Shown in pieces: positions 52,666-61,510 of a DNA stretch of 64,000 nt. The notes beneath the pieces are model-generated. The model made no database searches and was not told the DNA's origin. It saw only the letters and a list, made by a program, of their open reading frames with translations. The stretch comes from JBFLXB01 sp964570625. Lineage in GTDB: Bacteria > Nitrospirota > Nitrospiria > 2-01-FULL-66-17. Both the position numbers and the translations under genes were made by a program. Position 1 is the first letter of the stretch, and every line of letters starts with the position of its first letter. Location: the NCBI GenBank assembly GCA_964570625.1, contig CAZMYW010000011.1, forward strand, positions 27,384-91,383, in the 5' to 3' direction.

Positions 52666-53394
52666 ATGCCCCGCATCCGCGCCGTCCTCTTTGATCTCTG
52701 TGACACGCTCGTCCACTTTGACGCCGAGCGCCTGCCGCTTATCGAAATTGACAACCAACCCACGCGCTCAACCGCGCTCGCGATCCACCACGTGCTCGGT
52801 CCAGATACGCTGGTGACGTTCGAGGCGTTTTTTACGTGTTTGAAGACGGTCACCGCGGAGATCGCGGCGCAACGCGAGGCGGACCATCGAGAGGTGACGT
52901 CGCAGGAACGGTTTCGCCGGGTGCTGGAACGCCTCGGGCTGTCGACGTTACCGGGTGAGGCTTCGCGGTTGGTGGACGCGCACATGGCGCGCCTGGCTCA
53001 CGCCTTGGTCACGCCGGAGCACCATCTCGACGTGTTGGAGACTCTCGCGGGTCAGTATCGACTCGGGATCATCACCAACTTCGACCACGCGCCCACCGTC
53101 CGCGATGTCCTCGTCCGGGATGGACTGGATCCCTACTTCGAGACCGTGGTGATCTCGAGTGAGATTGGGTGGCGCAAACCCCACCGGGCCCTGTTCGATG
53201 CCGCGACGACGCGGCTGGGGATCGCAGCGGAAGAGGCCGTATTCGTGGGTGACAACTTCGGGCTGGATGTGGTGGGTGCGCGCGACGCGGGGCTGGAAGC
53301 GATCTGGTACCGGCGCGGGACTCAGGACTCCCGCCAGGGAGACCACCGAGCGATCGCTGACCTCGCCGAGTTGCCGACGGTGCTGGAACGCTAA
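52666..53394 (+). CDS. HAD-superfamily hydrolase with an altered DxD motif
   Basis: Protein of 242 residues. Motif I reads FDLCDTLV: the nucleophile Asp is present, but the second Asp (general acid/base) is replaced by Cys. Motif II (IITNFDHA), the Lys of motif III (GWRKPHRALF) and motif IV (VFVGDNFGLDVVGA) are intact, with a helical cap between. Phosphatase activity may be reduced or changed. Convergent with thiI, stops overlapping by 4 bases. Confidence 0.85.
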   Translation: MPRIRAVLFDLCDTLVHFDAERLPLIEIDNQPTRSTALAIHHVLGPDTLVTFEAFFTCLKTVTAEIAAQREADHREVTSQERFRRVLERLGLSTLPGEASRLVDAHMARLAHALVTPEHHLDVLETLAGQYRLGIITNFDHAPTVRDVLVRDGLDPYFETVVISSEIGWRKPHRALFDAATTRLGIAAEEAVFVGDNFGLDVVGARDAGLEAIWYRRGTQDSRQGDHRAIADLAELPTVLER

Positions 53395-54569
53395 ACCGGC
53401 GCCGTCTGCGAGGGATAGGCGTACCGAACCTCTTCCGTCTTGTCCACCGCCATCTGAACCAATCCCACGACGTCGAGCCGAGCCTCGGCCGCCTCCAGTT
53501 CATAGGGAGTGGAGGCCGTGGCGGGGTGCTTGGGTGTGAACAACGAGCAGCAGTCCTCGTCGGGCTGTATAGAAATGTCGTAGGTCCCGAGTGCCTGCGC
53601 TTGGTGAACGATTTCTTCCTTGTCCATCCCCACCAGTGGTCTCAAGATCGGCATCGTGGCGGCGGCGTCCACCGTCGTCATGTTCGGCAAGGTTTGAGAC
53701 GCCACCTGCCCCAAGGCCTCGCCGGTGACGAGCGCCTGTGCACGAACCTTCCGGGCGAGTGCTTCGGCGATCCGCACCATGAGCCGACGGTACACGATGA
53801 CGCGCAGAGGAGCCGGGACCGCCAGGACGACCTCGCGCTGCACCTCGCCGAAGGGCACCAGCAACAGGCGCGAAGCGTACTGGTATCGCGTGAGCAACTC
53901 GACGAGCTCTCGGGCCTTGTCCTGTGACGCACGCGACACGAAGGGGTGGCTGTGAAAATGCACGAACACCACGTAGGCCCCGCGCTTCATCATCCGGTAC
54001 GCCGCCACCGGTGAATCGAGGCCGCCGGACATGAGGCACGCCACGCGCCCCGACACGCCGGCGGGCAAGCCGCCGGGCCCGGGAGTCCGATCGAAATACA
54101 GCAGAAATTCGCGGTCCAGGACCTCCACGTAAATCGTCAGCTCCGCGTCCTCCAGGTCAACCCGGGTATGGGTCAGGCGCTGCACCAGCGTACCCAGCTC
54201 AACGTTGATCTGGTTGGACGAGCGAGGGAACGCCTTGTTGCTTCGTCTGGCTGAGATACGGAACGAGGCGAAATCCTTGGCGGTCACCGCGTCCGTCACC
54301 GCCCGGATCAGCACGTCCATCTCCAGTGGAATCGAGCAAGTGATCGCGAAGTTGGCCACGCCGAAGGTGCGAGCGAGTCGGGCCCGGATGGCCCCCTCGT
54401 CGGCTCCGACCGGCAGGTCGATGAGAAACCGCGCGCCGGTCTGCGTGATCGCTCCAGCGCCGGTGCCGGCCAGGCCGCGCTGGAGATTGCTGATCAGCCG
54501 CCGGACGAAGTAGGCGCGGTTGCCTTTTTTGAGTGTCAGTTCGTGGTAGTGGACGAGCGCGTATCGCAC
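53391..54569 (-). CDS. thiI: tRNA 4-thiouridine synthase ThiI
   Basis: Protein of 392 residues with a ferredoxin-like/THUMP N-terminus (YHELTLKKGNR, FASFRISARRSNKAFPRSS) and a PP-loop ATPase domain with SGGLDSPVAAYRMMKRG and GEALGQVASQTLPNM. The C-terminal rhodanese domain of E. coli ThiI is absent, as in many bacteria, so sulfur must come from a separate carrier or the Cys pair in DEDCCSLF. The start is GTG 54569. Confidence 0.92.
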   Translation of the reverse strand: MRYALVHYHELTLKKGNRAYFVRRLISNLQRGLAGTGAGAITQTGARFLIDLPVGADEGAIRARLARTFGVANFAITCSIPLEMDVLIRAVTDAVTAKDFASFRISARRSNKAFPRSSNQINVELGTLVQRLTHTRVDLEDAELTIYVEVLDREFLLYFDRTPGPGGLPAGVSGRVACLMSGGLDSPVAAYRMMKRGAYVVFVHFHSHPFVSRASQDKARELVELLTRYQYASRLLLVPFGEVQREVVLAVPAPLRVIVYRRLMVRIAEALARKVRAQALVTGEALGQVASQTLPNMTTVDAAATMPILRPLVGMDKEEIVHQAQALGTYDISIQPDEDCCSLFTPKHPATASTPYELEAAEARLDVVGLVQMAVDKTEEVRYAYPSQTAPV

Positions 54570-54616
54570 CTCGGTACGATACCGGAGCGGAAGCGCGGAT
54601 TCAAGACGAACGTCAC

Positions 54617-55051
54617 TCAGTGTTGGGGCGGGACGGGCCGTGGGCTGTTCGGGTTCCCGGTCAGGCGACGGATGACCGACTCATTGGCCGGGGGAAACCG
54701 ATAGGCGGCGAGTTCGGCTCCGTTGACCCACCGGACCTCAGCGCATCCCAACGGTCGGGGCGTGCCCGCTTTGAGTCGGCAGTGAAAAAAACTGATGTCG
54801 ACCACCCCATGCGGGTAGGCATACACGACCCGATCGAGCGCCTCGGCGCGGTCGATCTCGATACCGACTTCCTCCTGCACCTCACGCGCGAGACACGCGA
54901 GAAGAGATTCTCCCTCCCGGCGTTTGCCGCCCGGGAACTCCCAGTAACCGCCCAAGACGACGTGGTCGGGTCGTCGGGCGATCAGAAATCGCCCGCGGTC
55001 TTCAATGACGGCTGCGGCGATCTCAACGGGTAGGGCGGGGTCGGCGGCCAT
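54617..55051 (-). CDS. mutT: Nudix hydrolase, MutT-like (8-oxo-dGTP diphosphatase)
   Basis: Protein of 144 residues with a complete Nudix box: GGKRREGESLLACLAREVQEE then VGIE. EIAAAVIEDRGRFLIARR and the YWEFPGG strand match MutT. ATG 55051 lies inside mutY (29-base overlap with its 3' end); a TTG 9 bases upstream is in frame. It presumably sanitises 8-oxo-dGTP, complementing MutY. Confidence 0.9.
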   Translation of the reverse strand: MAADPALPVEIAAAVIEDRGRFLIARRPDHVVLGGYWEFPGGKRREGESLLACLAREVQEEVGIEIDRAEALDRVVYAYPHGVVDISFFHCRLKAGTPRPLGCAEVRWVNGAELAAYRFPPANESVIRRLTGNPNSPRPVPPQH

Positions 55052-55742
55052 CGGCGCCAAGTCGGCGGGTCGCGCGCCGATACGTCTTGCAGATCGGGCG
55101 CATCGTGCAGGTGGGGCAGGTCGGTTTCCGGGCGGTGCACACGATGGCGCCGAAGTCCATCAGGGCCTGGTTGAAATCATAACCCTTGCCGCGAGGGATT
55201 AGCGCTGCGGACAGGGCCCACAGCCGTGTCTTGTCCGCGCCGCGTTTGGGATCGACGGTGGGCAGAAACACGCGCGCGAGCACCCGCGCCACGTTGGTGT
55301 CCAGAATCGGCGCATCGATGCCGAACGCAAAACTGCGCACGGCACCCGCGGTGTAGCGTCCGATCCCCTTCATCGACAACAAGTCTTCTTCGGACGAGGG
55401 AATCGAACCACCGTAACGCGTGACAGTTTCCCGCGCGATACTGTGCAGGCGAACTGGGCGAACGTTGTACCCGAGCGGATACCACGTCTCTCGGACTTCA
55501 TCGACCGGCGCATCGGCCAGGCGTTCTACAGTCGGATATCTCGTCAAAAACTCGTGATACTTCGGGATCACCCGTTCCACTTGGGTCTGCTGCAGCATGA
55601 TCTCGGAGACCAGGATCTTATACGGGTCCTCGGTGTCTCGCCATGGCAGGTCGCGACCATGCCGGCGGTACCAAGCCAGCAGCCGCTTCTGAAACGCGCG
55701 CGCGGACCCCGGATCGAGGCGAGGCGTGTTGGAACGGGTCAT
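55023..55742 (-). CDS. mutY: Adenine DNA glycosylase MutY, short form without C-terminal domain
   Basis: Removes adenine opposite 8-oxoguanine. Protein of 239 residues containing the whole catalytic core: catalytic Glu in SEIMLQQTQV, the helix-hairpin-helix SMKGIGRYTAGAV, catalytic Asp in ILDTNVARVLAR and the 4Fe-4S ligands C-x6-C-x2-C-x5-C (about 205-222). The roughly 100-residue MutT-like domain that recognises 8-oxoG in E. coli MutY is missing; a separate mutT overlaps the gene end. Other core features look intact. Confidence 0.9.
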   Translation of the reverse strand: MTRSNTPRLDPGSARAFQKRLLAWYRRHGRDLPWRDTEDPYKILVSEIMLQQTQVERVIPKYHEFLTRYPTVERLADAPVDEVRETWYPLGYNVRPVRLHSIARETVTRYGGSIPSSEEDLLSMKGIGRYTAGAVRSFAFGIDAPILDTNVARVLARVFLPTVDPKRGADKTRLWALSAALIPRGKGYDFNQALMDFGAIVCTARKPTCPTCTMRPICKTYRRATRRLGADGRRPRPTR

Positions 55743-55751
55743 CCGTGAGCG

Positions 55752-57029
55752 CTACAACGACGCCAGCAGTTTCTTGGCGTCGACGACGAATTCGCCGTCC
55801 GGTGCGATTTTGAGATAGGCCTCAAGATGTTTCTTGGCGTCTTGGGGTTTGCCCAGTTTGATCTGAGTCGCTCCCAACTGGTACTGCGCGGGGCTGAATC
55901 TCGGGTTGAGGGCCAAGGTTTCTTGAAACTCCTTCTCGGCGTCGGCCCATCGATTCTGTTGGCTGAAGACGACTCCGAGATTGTATCGGGCGTTGAACAA
56001 CACGGGAAAGAGCTTGATAACCTGCTGGTAGGCTTCGGTAGCTTCGCGAAGATTACCCCGCTTCTGGTACGCGTTAGCCAGGTGGAAATAAATCATGAAC
56101 GGCTCGGTGTCGCGTTCCAGCGCCTTCCTGAAGTACGCGATCGCGGAATCGAGCTTGCCGTCCGCCAACGCGAGGTCCCCGAGACGCGTGTTGACGTTAC
56201 CGATGTACGGGTTGATGGCTGCGACTTCGCGATAAGCCGCCGCTGCCGCGCCGATCTTGCCCATCCGAGCATAGACCTGTCCGAGCTCGAAGAACGCCGT
56301 AGCCATTTGTGGATTCGCAGTCAGCACCGCGGTGAACTCCATCTCGGCTGGTTCGAGTTTGTCCTGGCGTTTGTACACCAACCCTTTCTGGAAATGAACC
56401 ATATAGAAGCTCGGGTCGTTGGCGAGGATCTTGTCGTACTCGGCCAGCGCGTCGTCGCCGCGGTCCATTTCGACCAATGTGTTGGCGAGATCGTACCGGA
56501 CGGCGAGATCGGACGGGTCCAGCGCCACGGCTTTCTGATACACCGCCAAAGCCTTGTCGTACTCGCGGGTGTGGCGGTAAGCGTTGCCCAACCGACTTTG
56601 GAGATCCACGGCTTTGACGCCTGCGCCCAGAGCCTTCAGATAAGCGTCGATGGCGTCGGACCAAAGCTCGCGTTCTTCTTGGATCTGCGCGAGCAACACC
56701 CACGCTTCGCCGTAGGTGGGCTTGATTTTCAGCGCTTTCTGAAGCGACTCCACCGCTTCGTCGCGTCGGTCAAGGCCGCGGAGGGCGCTCGCCAACCGGT
56801 ACCGAGGCTCGGGCGCCTTGGGCGCCTCGGCAATCGCGCGTTCATACGCCTGAGCGGCTTTGGCAAACTCCTTCTTGGCTTCGAACGCCTTGCCCTCTTC
56901 CAGCGCGGAGCGAGCGGCCTCGGCGCGGGACACCACTACGGTCATCGGCGTCCAGAGGAGTGCGCCGAACAAGAGGCCGGTCATGAGGATGAGTGCGGGG
57001 TGCTGCAGACGTTCCGCGAGTCGATTCAT
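55752..57029 (-). CDS. TPR-repeat envelope protein
   Basis: Protein of 425 residues with an N-terminal signal anchor (PALILMTGLLFGALLWTP) followed by about ten tetratricopeptide repeats (for example AVYQKAVALDPSDLAVRYDL, YDKILANDPSFYMVHFQKGL). It probably works as a periplasmic or membrane scaffold for protein complexes. ATG 57029 follows CCAGGAGG. Partner unknown; mutY begins 9 bp downstream. Confidence 0.82.
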   Translation of the reverse strand: MNRLAERLQHPALILMTGLLFGALLWTPMTVVVSRAEAARSALEEGKAFEAKKEFAKAAQAYERAIAEAPKAPEPRYRLASALRGLDRRDEAVESLQKALKIKPTYGEAWVLLAQIQEERELWSDAIDAYLKALGAGVKAVDLQSRLGNAYRHTREYDKALAVYQKAVALDPSDLAVRYDLANTLVEMDRGDDALAEYDKILANDPSFYMVHFQKGLVYKRQDKLEPAEMEFTAVLTANPQMATAFFELGQVYARMGKIGAAAAAYREVAAINPYIGNVNTRLGDLALADGKLDSAIAYFRKALERDTEPFMIYFHLANAYQKRGNLREATEAYQQVIKLFPVLFNARYNLGVVFSQQNRWADAEKEFQETLALNPRFSPAQYQLGATQIKLGKPQDAKKHLEAYLKIAPDGEFVVDAKKLLASL

Positions 57030-57102
57030 CGAGCCCTCCTGGCTATAGCCAACGATTGCGGGGCGCGGCATCGTGCCGCGTCCCAATACCGATTAACACC
57101 CG

Positions 57103-57486
57103 TTAGTGGCGGTGCCCGTGTCCGTGTTCATGCCCATGTGAATGGCTGCTCGGGGCCGGCGACTCCGGCTGGTTTTGCGCCACGAACACGTACAGGACCA
57201 GTCGATCCGGGCCAGGATTGCTCACGCCATGGTCTGACCCGGCCGGGGCCAACATGGCTTCCTGGGGCCCGAGATCGTAGCGATCGGGTCCGACTTGAAC
57301 GTGGGCGCGTCCGTCCAGCACCAGGTACACCTTGTCGGCATCCCCGTGGCTGTGCGCCTTTTGCGCCTGCCCGGGCTCGAGGCAGTAGAGATCGCAGAAC
57401 AGCCGCGCGGTCTCGAACAGCCCGACCTTCTGCATTTTCTCCGGCGCGAACCGACGGAGCGTATTCAAATTCTTGGCCTCTCCCAT
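57103..57486 (-). CDS. Small cupin with a His-rich tail
   Basis: Protein of 127 residues with the cupin motifs HSHGDADKVYLVLDGRAHVQVG (first half) and APAGSDHGVSNPG, which provide the metal-binding His, and a C-terminal tail of alternating His and Gly (SHGHEHGHGH). The tail suggests metal storage or sensing (nickel, zinc or copper). It lies 12 bp after trxB and is probably co-transcribed, pointing to a redox or metal-stress role. Confidence 0.8.
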   Translation of the reverse strand: MGEAKNLNTLRRFAPEKMQKVGLFETARLFCDLYCLEPGQAQKAHSHGDADKVYLVLDGRAHVQVGPDRYDLGPQEAMLAPAGSDHGVSNPGPDRLVLYVFVAQNQPESPAPSSHSHGHEHGHGHRH

Positions 57487-57498
57487 GATCTCCTCGCC

Positions 57499-58419
57499 TT
57501 ACCCGTGGCGTGCCTCCAGATAACGCTCCGCGTCGATCGCGGCCATACACCCCGTGCCGGCCGCGGTCACCGCCTGCCGGTACACCGGGTCCTGGACGTC
57601 GCCTGACGCGAACACGCCCGGTACGCTGGTGGCGGTTCCTTGCGACGTGAGGATGTACCCGACGTCGTTCATCGCGAGCTGACCGTTGAAGAGGGCGGTG
57701 TTGGGTTGATGGCCGATCGCCACGAAGACCCCGTCTACGGCGCGTTCGCTCGCGACCTGAGTGGTCACATCGCGCAATCGCACGCGCTCCACCCGCTCGG
57801 CGCCGACGATCTCCTCTACGGCGCTGTTCCATACGAAGTCAATCTTCGGGTTTTTCCGCGCGCGGTCCTGCATCACCTTGGAGGCGCGCAGCCGATCGCG
57901 ACGGTGCACGACCGTGACCTGCGACGCGAACTTGGTCAGAAACGTGGCCTCTTCCATCGCCGTGTCTCCGCCGCCCACCACGATGATGCGGCGATCGCGG
58001 AAAAAAAACCCGTCGCACGTGGCGCACGCGGAAACCCCTCGCCCCATCAACCGTCGCTCAGACTCGAGGCCCAACAGCTTGGCCGATGCGCCGGTGGCGA
58101 TGATGAGCGCCTCGCACTGCTGCTCGGCCTCGCCGTCCACCTCGAGGCGGAACGGCGGTTTCGAGAGATCGACCCTGGTGACGTCGCCGCGCATGAATTC
58201 GGCGCCGAACCGTTCGGCCTGCGCGCGCATTTCGTGAATCAACTCGGGACCCAGAATCCCCTTCGGGAATCCCGGGTAGTTCTCGACCTCGGTGGTGATC
58301 GTCAATTGGCCGCCGGCCTGCAAGCCCTCGACGACTAACGGCTTCAGGTTGGCGCGGGCGGCGTAGAGCGCGGCGGTGAGACCGGCCGGCCCCGAGCCCA
58401 AGATGATGACGGAACGCAT
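57499..58419 (-). CDS. trxB: Thioredoxin reductase
   Basis: FAD/NADPH disulfide reductase of 306 residues. FAD site ILGSGPAGLTAALYAARA, redox-active CATC in VSACATCDGFFF, NADPH motif IIVVGGGDTAMEEA and the terminal GVFASGDVQDPVYRQAVTAA. Low-molecular-weight type. ATG 58419; the cupin gene follows. Confidence 0.96.
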   Translation of the reverse strand: MRSVIILGSGPAGLTAALYAARANLKPLVVEGLQAGGQLTITTEVENYPGFPKGILGPELIHEMRAQAERFGAEFMRGDVTRVDLSKPPFRLEVDGEAEQQCEALIIATGASAKLLGLESERRLMGRGVSACATCDGFFFRDRRIIVVGGGDTAMEEATFLTKFASQVTVVHRRDRLRASKVMQDRARKNPKIDFVWNSAVEEIVGAERVERVRLRDVTTQVASERAVDGVFVAIGHQPNTALFNGQLAMNDVGYILTSQGTATSVPGVFASGDVQDPVYRQAVTAAGTGCMAAIDAERYLEARHG

Positions 58420-58490
58420 GAGTTAAACTCCTCGAAGCGGAAGGACATCGTAGCATTCCGCCTGCCGCCAAATCAACGCACGAGTGTGCC

Positions 58491-58519
58491 TTGACAAGCA
58501 CCCCGTTACGGCTTTACTG
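58491..58519 (+). promoter_or_regulatory. Promoter of the DUF4321 gene
   Basis: TTGACA (58491-58496), 17 bp, TTACTG (58514-58519), with AAGGA before ATG 58561. Confidence 0.5.
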
Positions 58520-58560
58520 TCGTGCGATTCGCGAGCGACGTGCGCGAAAGGATATCCTGG

Positions 58561-58830
58561 ATGGCAATACTCCGCAAGACGCCTTGGCTGCTGATTTTTT
58601 TCGTGATCGTGGGCGGCCTGTTCGGTGGCGTGGTGGCCGAGATTCTCCGCGCGGTCGCTCCTTCCGGGCCCATCAGTTCCCTCTTTTTGAAAAATCTCGA
58701 CATCGGGATCACCAACCCCGTTACGCTCGATCTGTTCCTGCTCACCCTGACCTTTGGTGCGTCCGTCAAGATCAACTTGCTGAGCATCATCGGTGTGCTG
58801 ATGGGCGTCTACATCTACCGCCAAGCGTAG
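58561..58830 (+). CDS. DUF4321-like small membrane protein
   Basis: Protein of 89 residues with two membrane helices (PWLLIFFVIVGGLFGGVVAE and the C-terminal VKINLLSIIGVLMGVYIYR) joined by a loop with TNPVTLDLFLLTLTFGAS. The Gly-rich first helix and FGASVKINL motif fit DUF4321. In other bacteria this family lies near cell-shape genes; no such neighbour is seen here. Confidence 0.75.
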   Translation: MAILRKTPWLLIFFVIVGGLFGGVVAEILRAVAPSGPISSLFLKNLDIGITNPVTLDLFLLTLTFGASVKINLLSIIGVLMGVYIYRQA

Positions 58831-58842
58831 GGGCGCCCCGGG

Positions 58843-60081
58843 TCAGGGCGCGATCTCGAATTCCAAACAACGGTGCGCTTCTCGGAGCGCGGCTTCGACC
58901 TGCTCGGGTGTTGCGCCTCGCGCGACGATGAACCCCAGGTAGCGGCTGCCCTCGGGGAGCGGAACGACCTTCTGGCCCCGTCGTATCAGAATCGTGACTT
59001 CCTCAACGCCACGCACCGCCTGGGCCGCGGCGCGACCCCGAAAATCCACGAGCCGGCCAGCAGCGGGGATGGGGATCATCATCACGCCGGCGGCGCAGCG
59101 CTCGCGTTCCAAGGACGGGATGTTCATCCCGAGCGCGTGCCGGATGATGAGTTCTTCCAGCGCCAGACCAATCCCGAAACGCAAGGCGCGCGAGCACAAC
59201 CCGCCGATCGAACGAGCCGCCACTTCGAGCAGCCATGGACCGTGCGAGTTGACTCGCAGCTCCGCGTGGAGCGGACCATCAACTAGCCCCAGGGCTCGCG
59301 CCGCCCGCTCAACGCAGGTCGCGATCGCGTCCTGTGTCTGCGCGGGCAGTCGCGAAGGCGTGACGTAGAGGGTCTCTTCGAAAAACGGGCCGTCGAGCGG
59401 ATCGGGTTTGTCGAAGAGCGCGAGGACCGCCAACCTCCCGCCGCGCAGCAGGCCCTCCAGTGCGACTTCCGGACCGGGGATAAACGCTTCGATCAGGAGT
59501 CGCCGAGCGGCGAGGCCGTGTTTCTTCGCCGTGCGGGTGTTCAGTATGGCGGCTACGCGCGGCACTGCGGTTCGAAGCGACGCCGCATCGTTGACCCGGA
59601 TCACCCCCTGGCTGGCCGCGAGAATCAGGGGTTTGATGACGCACGGATACCCGACGCGCTCAGCCGCCGGCGCCGGATCTTCATCCACGTCGATGACTTC
59701 GAAGCGCGGAACAGGGAGGCTCGCGTCCCGAAATATGCGCCGGGAGAGGGCTTTGTTCCGCGTGGCTTCGACCGCGGCGACGGGGTTGTGAGGGATCTTC
59801 AGCACTGCCGCGAGCGTCGCTGCGAGGGTCACGCTTTCCTCGTCCACTCCGATGATCGCGTCGAACGGGGCAACCGCCTTGATCTGCTCGACCGCGCGAT
59901 CCGGATCGTCGAAGGCCAACGTCAAGGTGCCGCCCTCGGAGAACGCTTCCAGAATCTGCGGCAGGTCAGAGCCCACCACCACGTCCGCGCCAAGACGATG
60001 GGCGGCCGCCAAGAAATCCGCCGCGCGATAGGTGGTGGCGGGCATCAGGAGCAAGAGTCGCTTACCGGGCTGGGAAGTCAT
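58843..60081 (-). CDS. ATP-grasp carboxylate-amine ligase
   Basis: Protein of 412 residues: a pre-ATP-grasp domain (LLLLMPATTYRAADFLAAA), then NKALSRRIFRDASLPVPRF, PCVIKPLILAASQGVIRV and the metal-binding ELRVNSHGPWLLEVAARS with GGLCSRAL. This arrangement is that of dipeptide- or biotin-carboxylase-like ligases acting on small carboxylates (BacD/LdmS group). Substrates cannot be told from sequence. The gene stands alone. Confidence 0.82.
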   Translation of the reverse strand: MTSQPGKRLLLLMPATTYRAADFLAAAHRLGADVVVGSDLPQILEAFSEGGTLTLAFDDPDRAVEQIKAVAPFDAIIGVDEESVTLAATLAAVLKIPHNPVAAVEATRNKALSRRIFRDASLPVPRFEVIDVDEDPAPAAERVGYPCVIKPLILAASQGVIRVNDAASLRTAVPRVAAILNTRTAKKHGLAARRLLIEAFIPGPEVALEGLLRGGRLAVLALFDKPDPLDGPFFEETLYVTPSRLPAQTQDAIATCVERAARALGLVDGPLHAELRVNSHGPWLLEVAARSIGGLCSRALRFGIGLALEELIIRHALGMNIPSLERERCAAGVMMIPIPAAGRLVDFRGRAAAQAVRGVEEVTILIRRGQKVVPLPEGSRYLGFIVARGATPEQVEAALREAHRCLEFEIAP

Positions 60082-60148
60082 CGCTTTGGGACGAAAAAGG
60101 GAGGAGCGCGAAGCGCGCTCCTCCCCGGTTTAGTATCCCGTCAGGTCG

Positions 60149-60757
60149 TTATTTGCTGCTGGGTTGGTAGTACGGATTCGCCCCGTTGGCGTGATCGGTA
60201 ATGTCGAAGACATCTTTCACCTCAGGCACGGCCTTCTTGATCATCACCGAGACGCCCTGTTTAAGCGTGACGTCGGCCATCCCGCATCCCTGGCAGCCGC
60301 CGCCCAATCGCACGTAGGCAATTTCATCTTTCACATCCACCAGCGACACGTATCCCCCGTGTCCCGCTACCGCCGGGTTGATTTGTTCGCGGATGACCTT
60401 TTGAACGGCGTCGGCCAGCGGACCAGTGGGCGGCTCATTCGGCATCTCGACCGTGTTCGGTTTATACGGGCTTTCGATCTTGAACCCGCTGCCGCTGGGG
60501 CCCGTCAGATAGTCGATAGTTGCCCCTTCAAGGAACTCGGCGTTCTGTTTTTCGAGGAAGACGTTGATCCCGTCGAGGTCGACCACGACGTCGTTCACGT
60601 CGGGGGTCGATTTCTCCACCAAACTCAACCCGTAGGTCTGGTTGCGAGTTCCAGGGTACTTGACGGTCAGGCGCAACCCGTGCGCCGTGCGTCCGGGCAT
60701 GTCCATTGCCGCGACGATTTGCTCGCGAGCGGTCGGGGTCATCGTCAGTGTCGTCAT
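60149..60757 (-). CDS. nfuA: Fe-S cluster carrier NfuA
   Basis: Protein of 202 residues. The N-terminal half resembles an A-type carrier (LTMTPTAREQIVAAM, FEIES-type strand as FKIESPY) without its three Cys, and the C-terminal half is a NifU domain with the cluster ligands in GGGCQGCGMADVTLKQGV. NfuA delivers 4Fe-4S clusters, for which MutY encoded nearby is a possible client. A 390-bp region on its 3' side ends at the ATP-grasp gene start. Confidence 0.9.
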   Translation of the reverse strand: MTTLTMTPTAREQIVAAMDMPGRTAHGLRLTVKYPGTRNQTYGLSLVEKSTPDVNDVVVDLDGINVFLEKQNAEFLEGATIDYLTGPSGSGFKIESPYKPNTVEMPNEPPTGPLADAVQKVIREQINPAVAGHGGYVSLVDVKDEIAYVRLGGGCQGCGMADVTLKQGVSVMIKKAVPEVKDVFDITDHANGANPYYQPSSK

Positions 60758-60857
60758 GGTGGTCCTCCGTTCAGCGTACTGGTAGCCGAATCATACCATA
60801 GGTCCGACCACCATGTCAGCCGGACGGTACGCCGGCGCATCCGAGAGGGGCTCGTGA

Positions 60858-61289
60858 CTACGATGGGTTCATCCGCGGCTCACCGTGCCGAGGCGCGCGT
60901 CCGACCGGGTTCCCAAGCCACCGGCGAAGCCCCCGGTTGAGCGTGTTCCGCTCCAACGGTCGTGGGAGCACGTCGTTGATCTCGGGTCCGACGAATTTCC
61001 AGGGCTCTGCAAGCAGGCGGGAGTCACTCGTGAGCAAGATCTTGACGACCCCGACCAAGGCCTTGTCGAGCCACCGGACCAACCCCACGCCACTCATATC
61101 GGCAAGATGGTGATCGGTCATCAGCATGTCGATGCGCTCCTTGCTCAGGATATCGAGGACATCGTCGAGCGAACTGGCGGGCAGCACCTTCGCTGGATCA
61201 AGGTACATATCGGCCAGCGCCGTCTTCACAAAATCCGCTAGCGCCTGGGCGATGCGCTTGTCCTGAGTGATCACCACGATGGTCTTCAT
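60858..61289 (-). CDS. Stand-alone receiver-like protein with a degenerate active site
   Basis: Protein of 143 residues with a CheY-like pattern: IVVITQDKRIAQALADFV, the Asp in MLMTDHHLADMSG, and ILLTSDS. The invariant Lys is replaced by Arg (NDVLPRPLERNTL), and the N-terminal acidic pair is only partly kept (TQD). Phosphorylation may be weak or absent. A short basic tail follows. No kinase gene is adjacent. Confidence 0.65.
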   Translation of the reverse strand: MKTIVVITQDKRIAQALADFVKTALADMYLDPAKVLPASSLDDVLDILSKERIDMLMTDHHLADMSGVGLVRWLDKALVGVVKILLTSDSRLLAEPWKFVGPEINDVLPRPLERNTLNRGLRRWLGNPVGRAPRHGEPRMNPS

Positions 61290-61510
61290 GGAACCCTCCT
61301 TCTCGTCAAGCCGTCCGTCGTTCCGGCAACGGTCAGGTGATGAGAACGCTGTGTGGCGCCGGAGCGGACTGTCGTGGAGAGCGAGCCCGTTTAGGCGCGA
61401 GGTTCACAGTAGGGGTTACTCCCACGTCAGTTCTCCACCATAGCGAGCTTTCAAGCGCGAAACCTGATCCGTGACGTCGCACACCACCCCGGCGTGGGCG
61501 AGCGAGGCTG

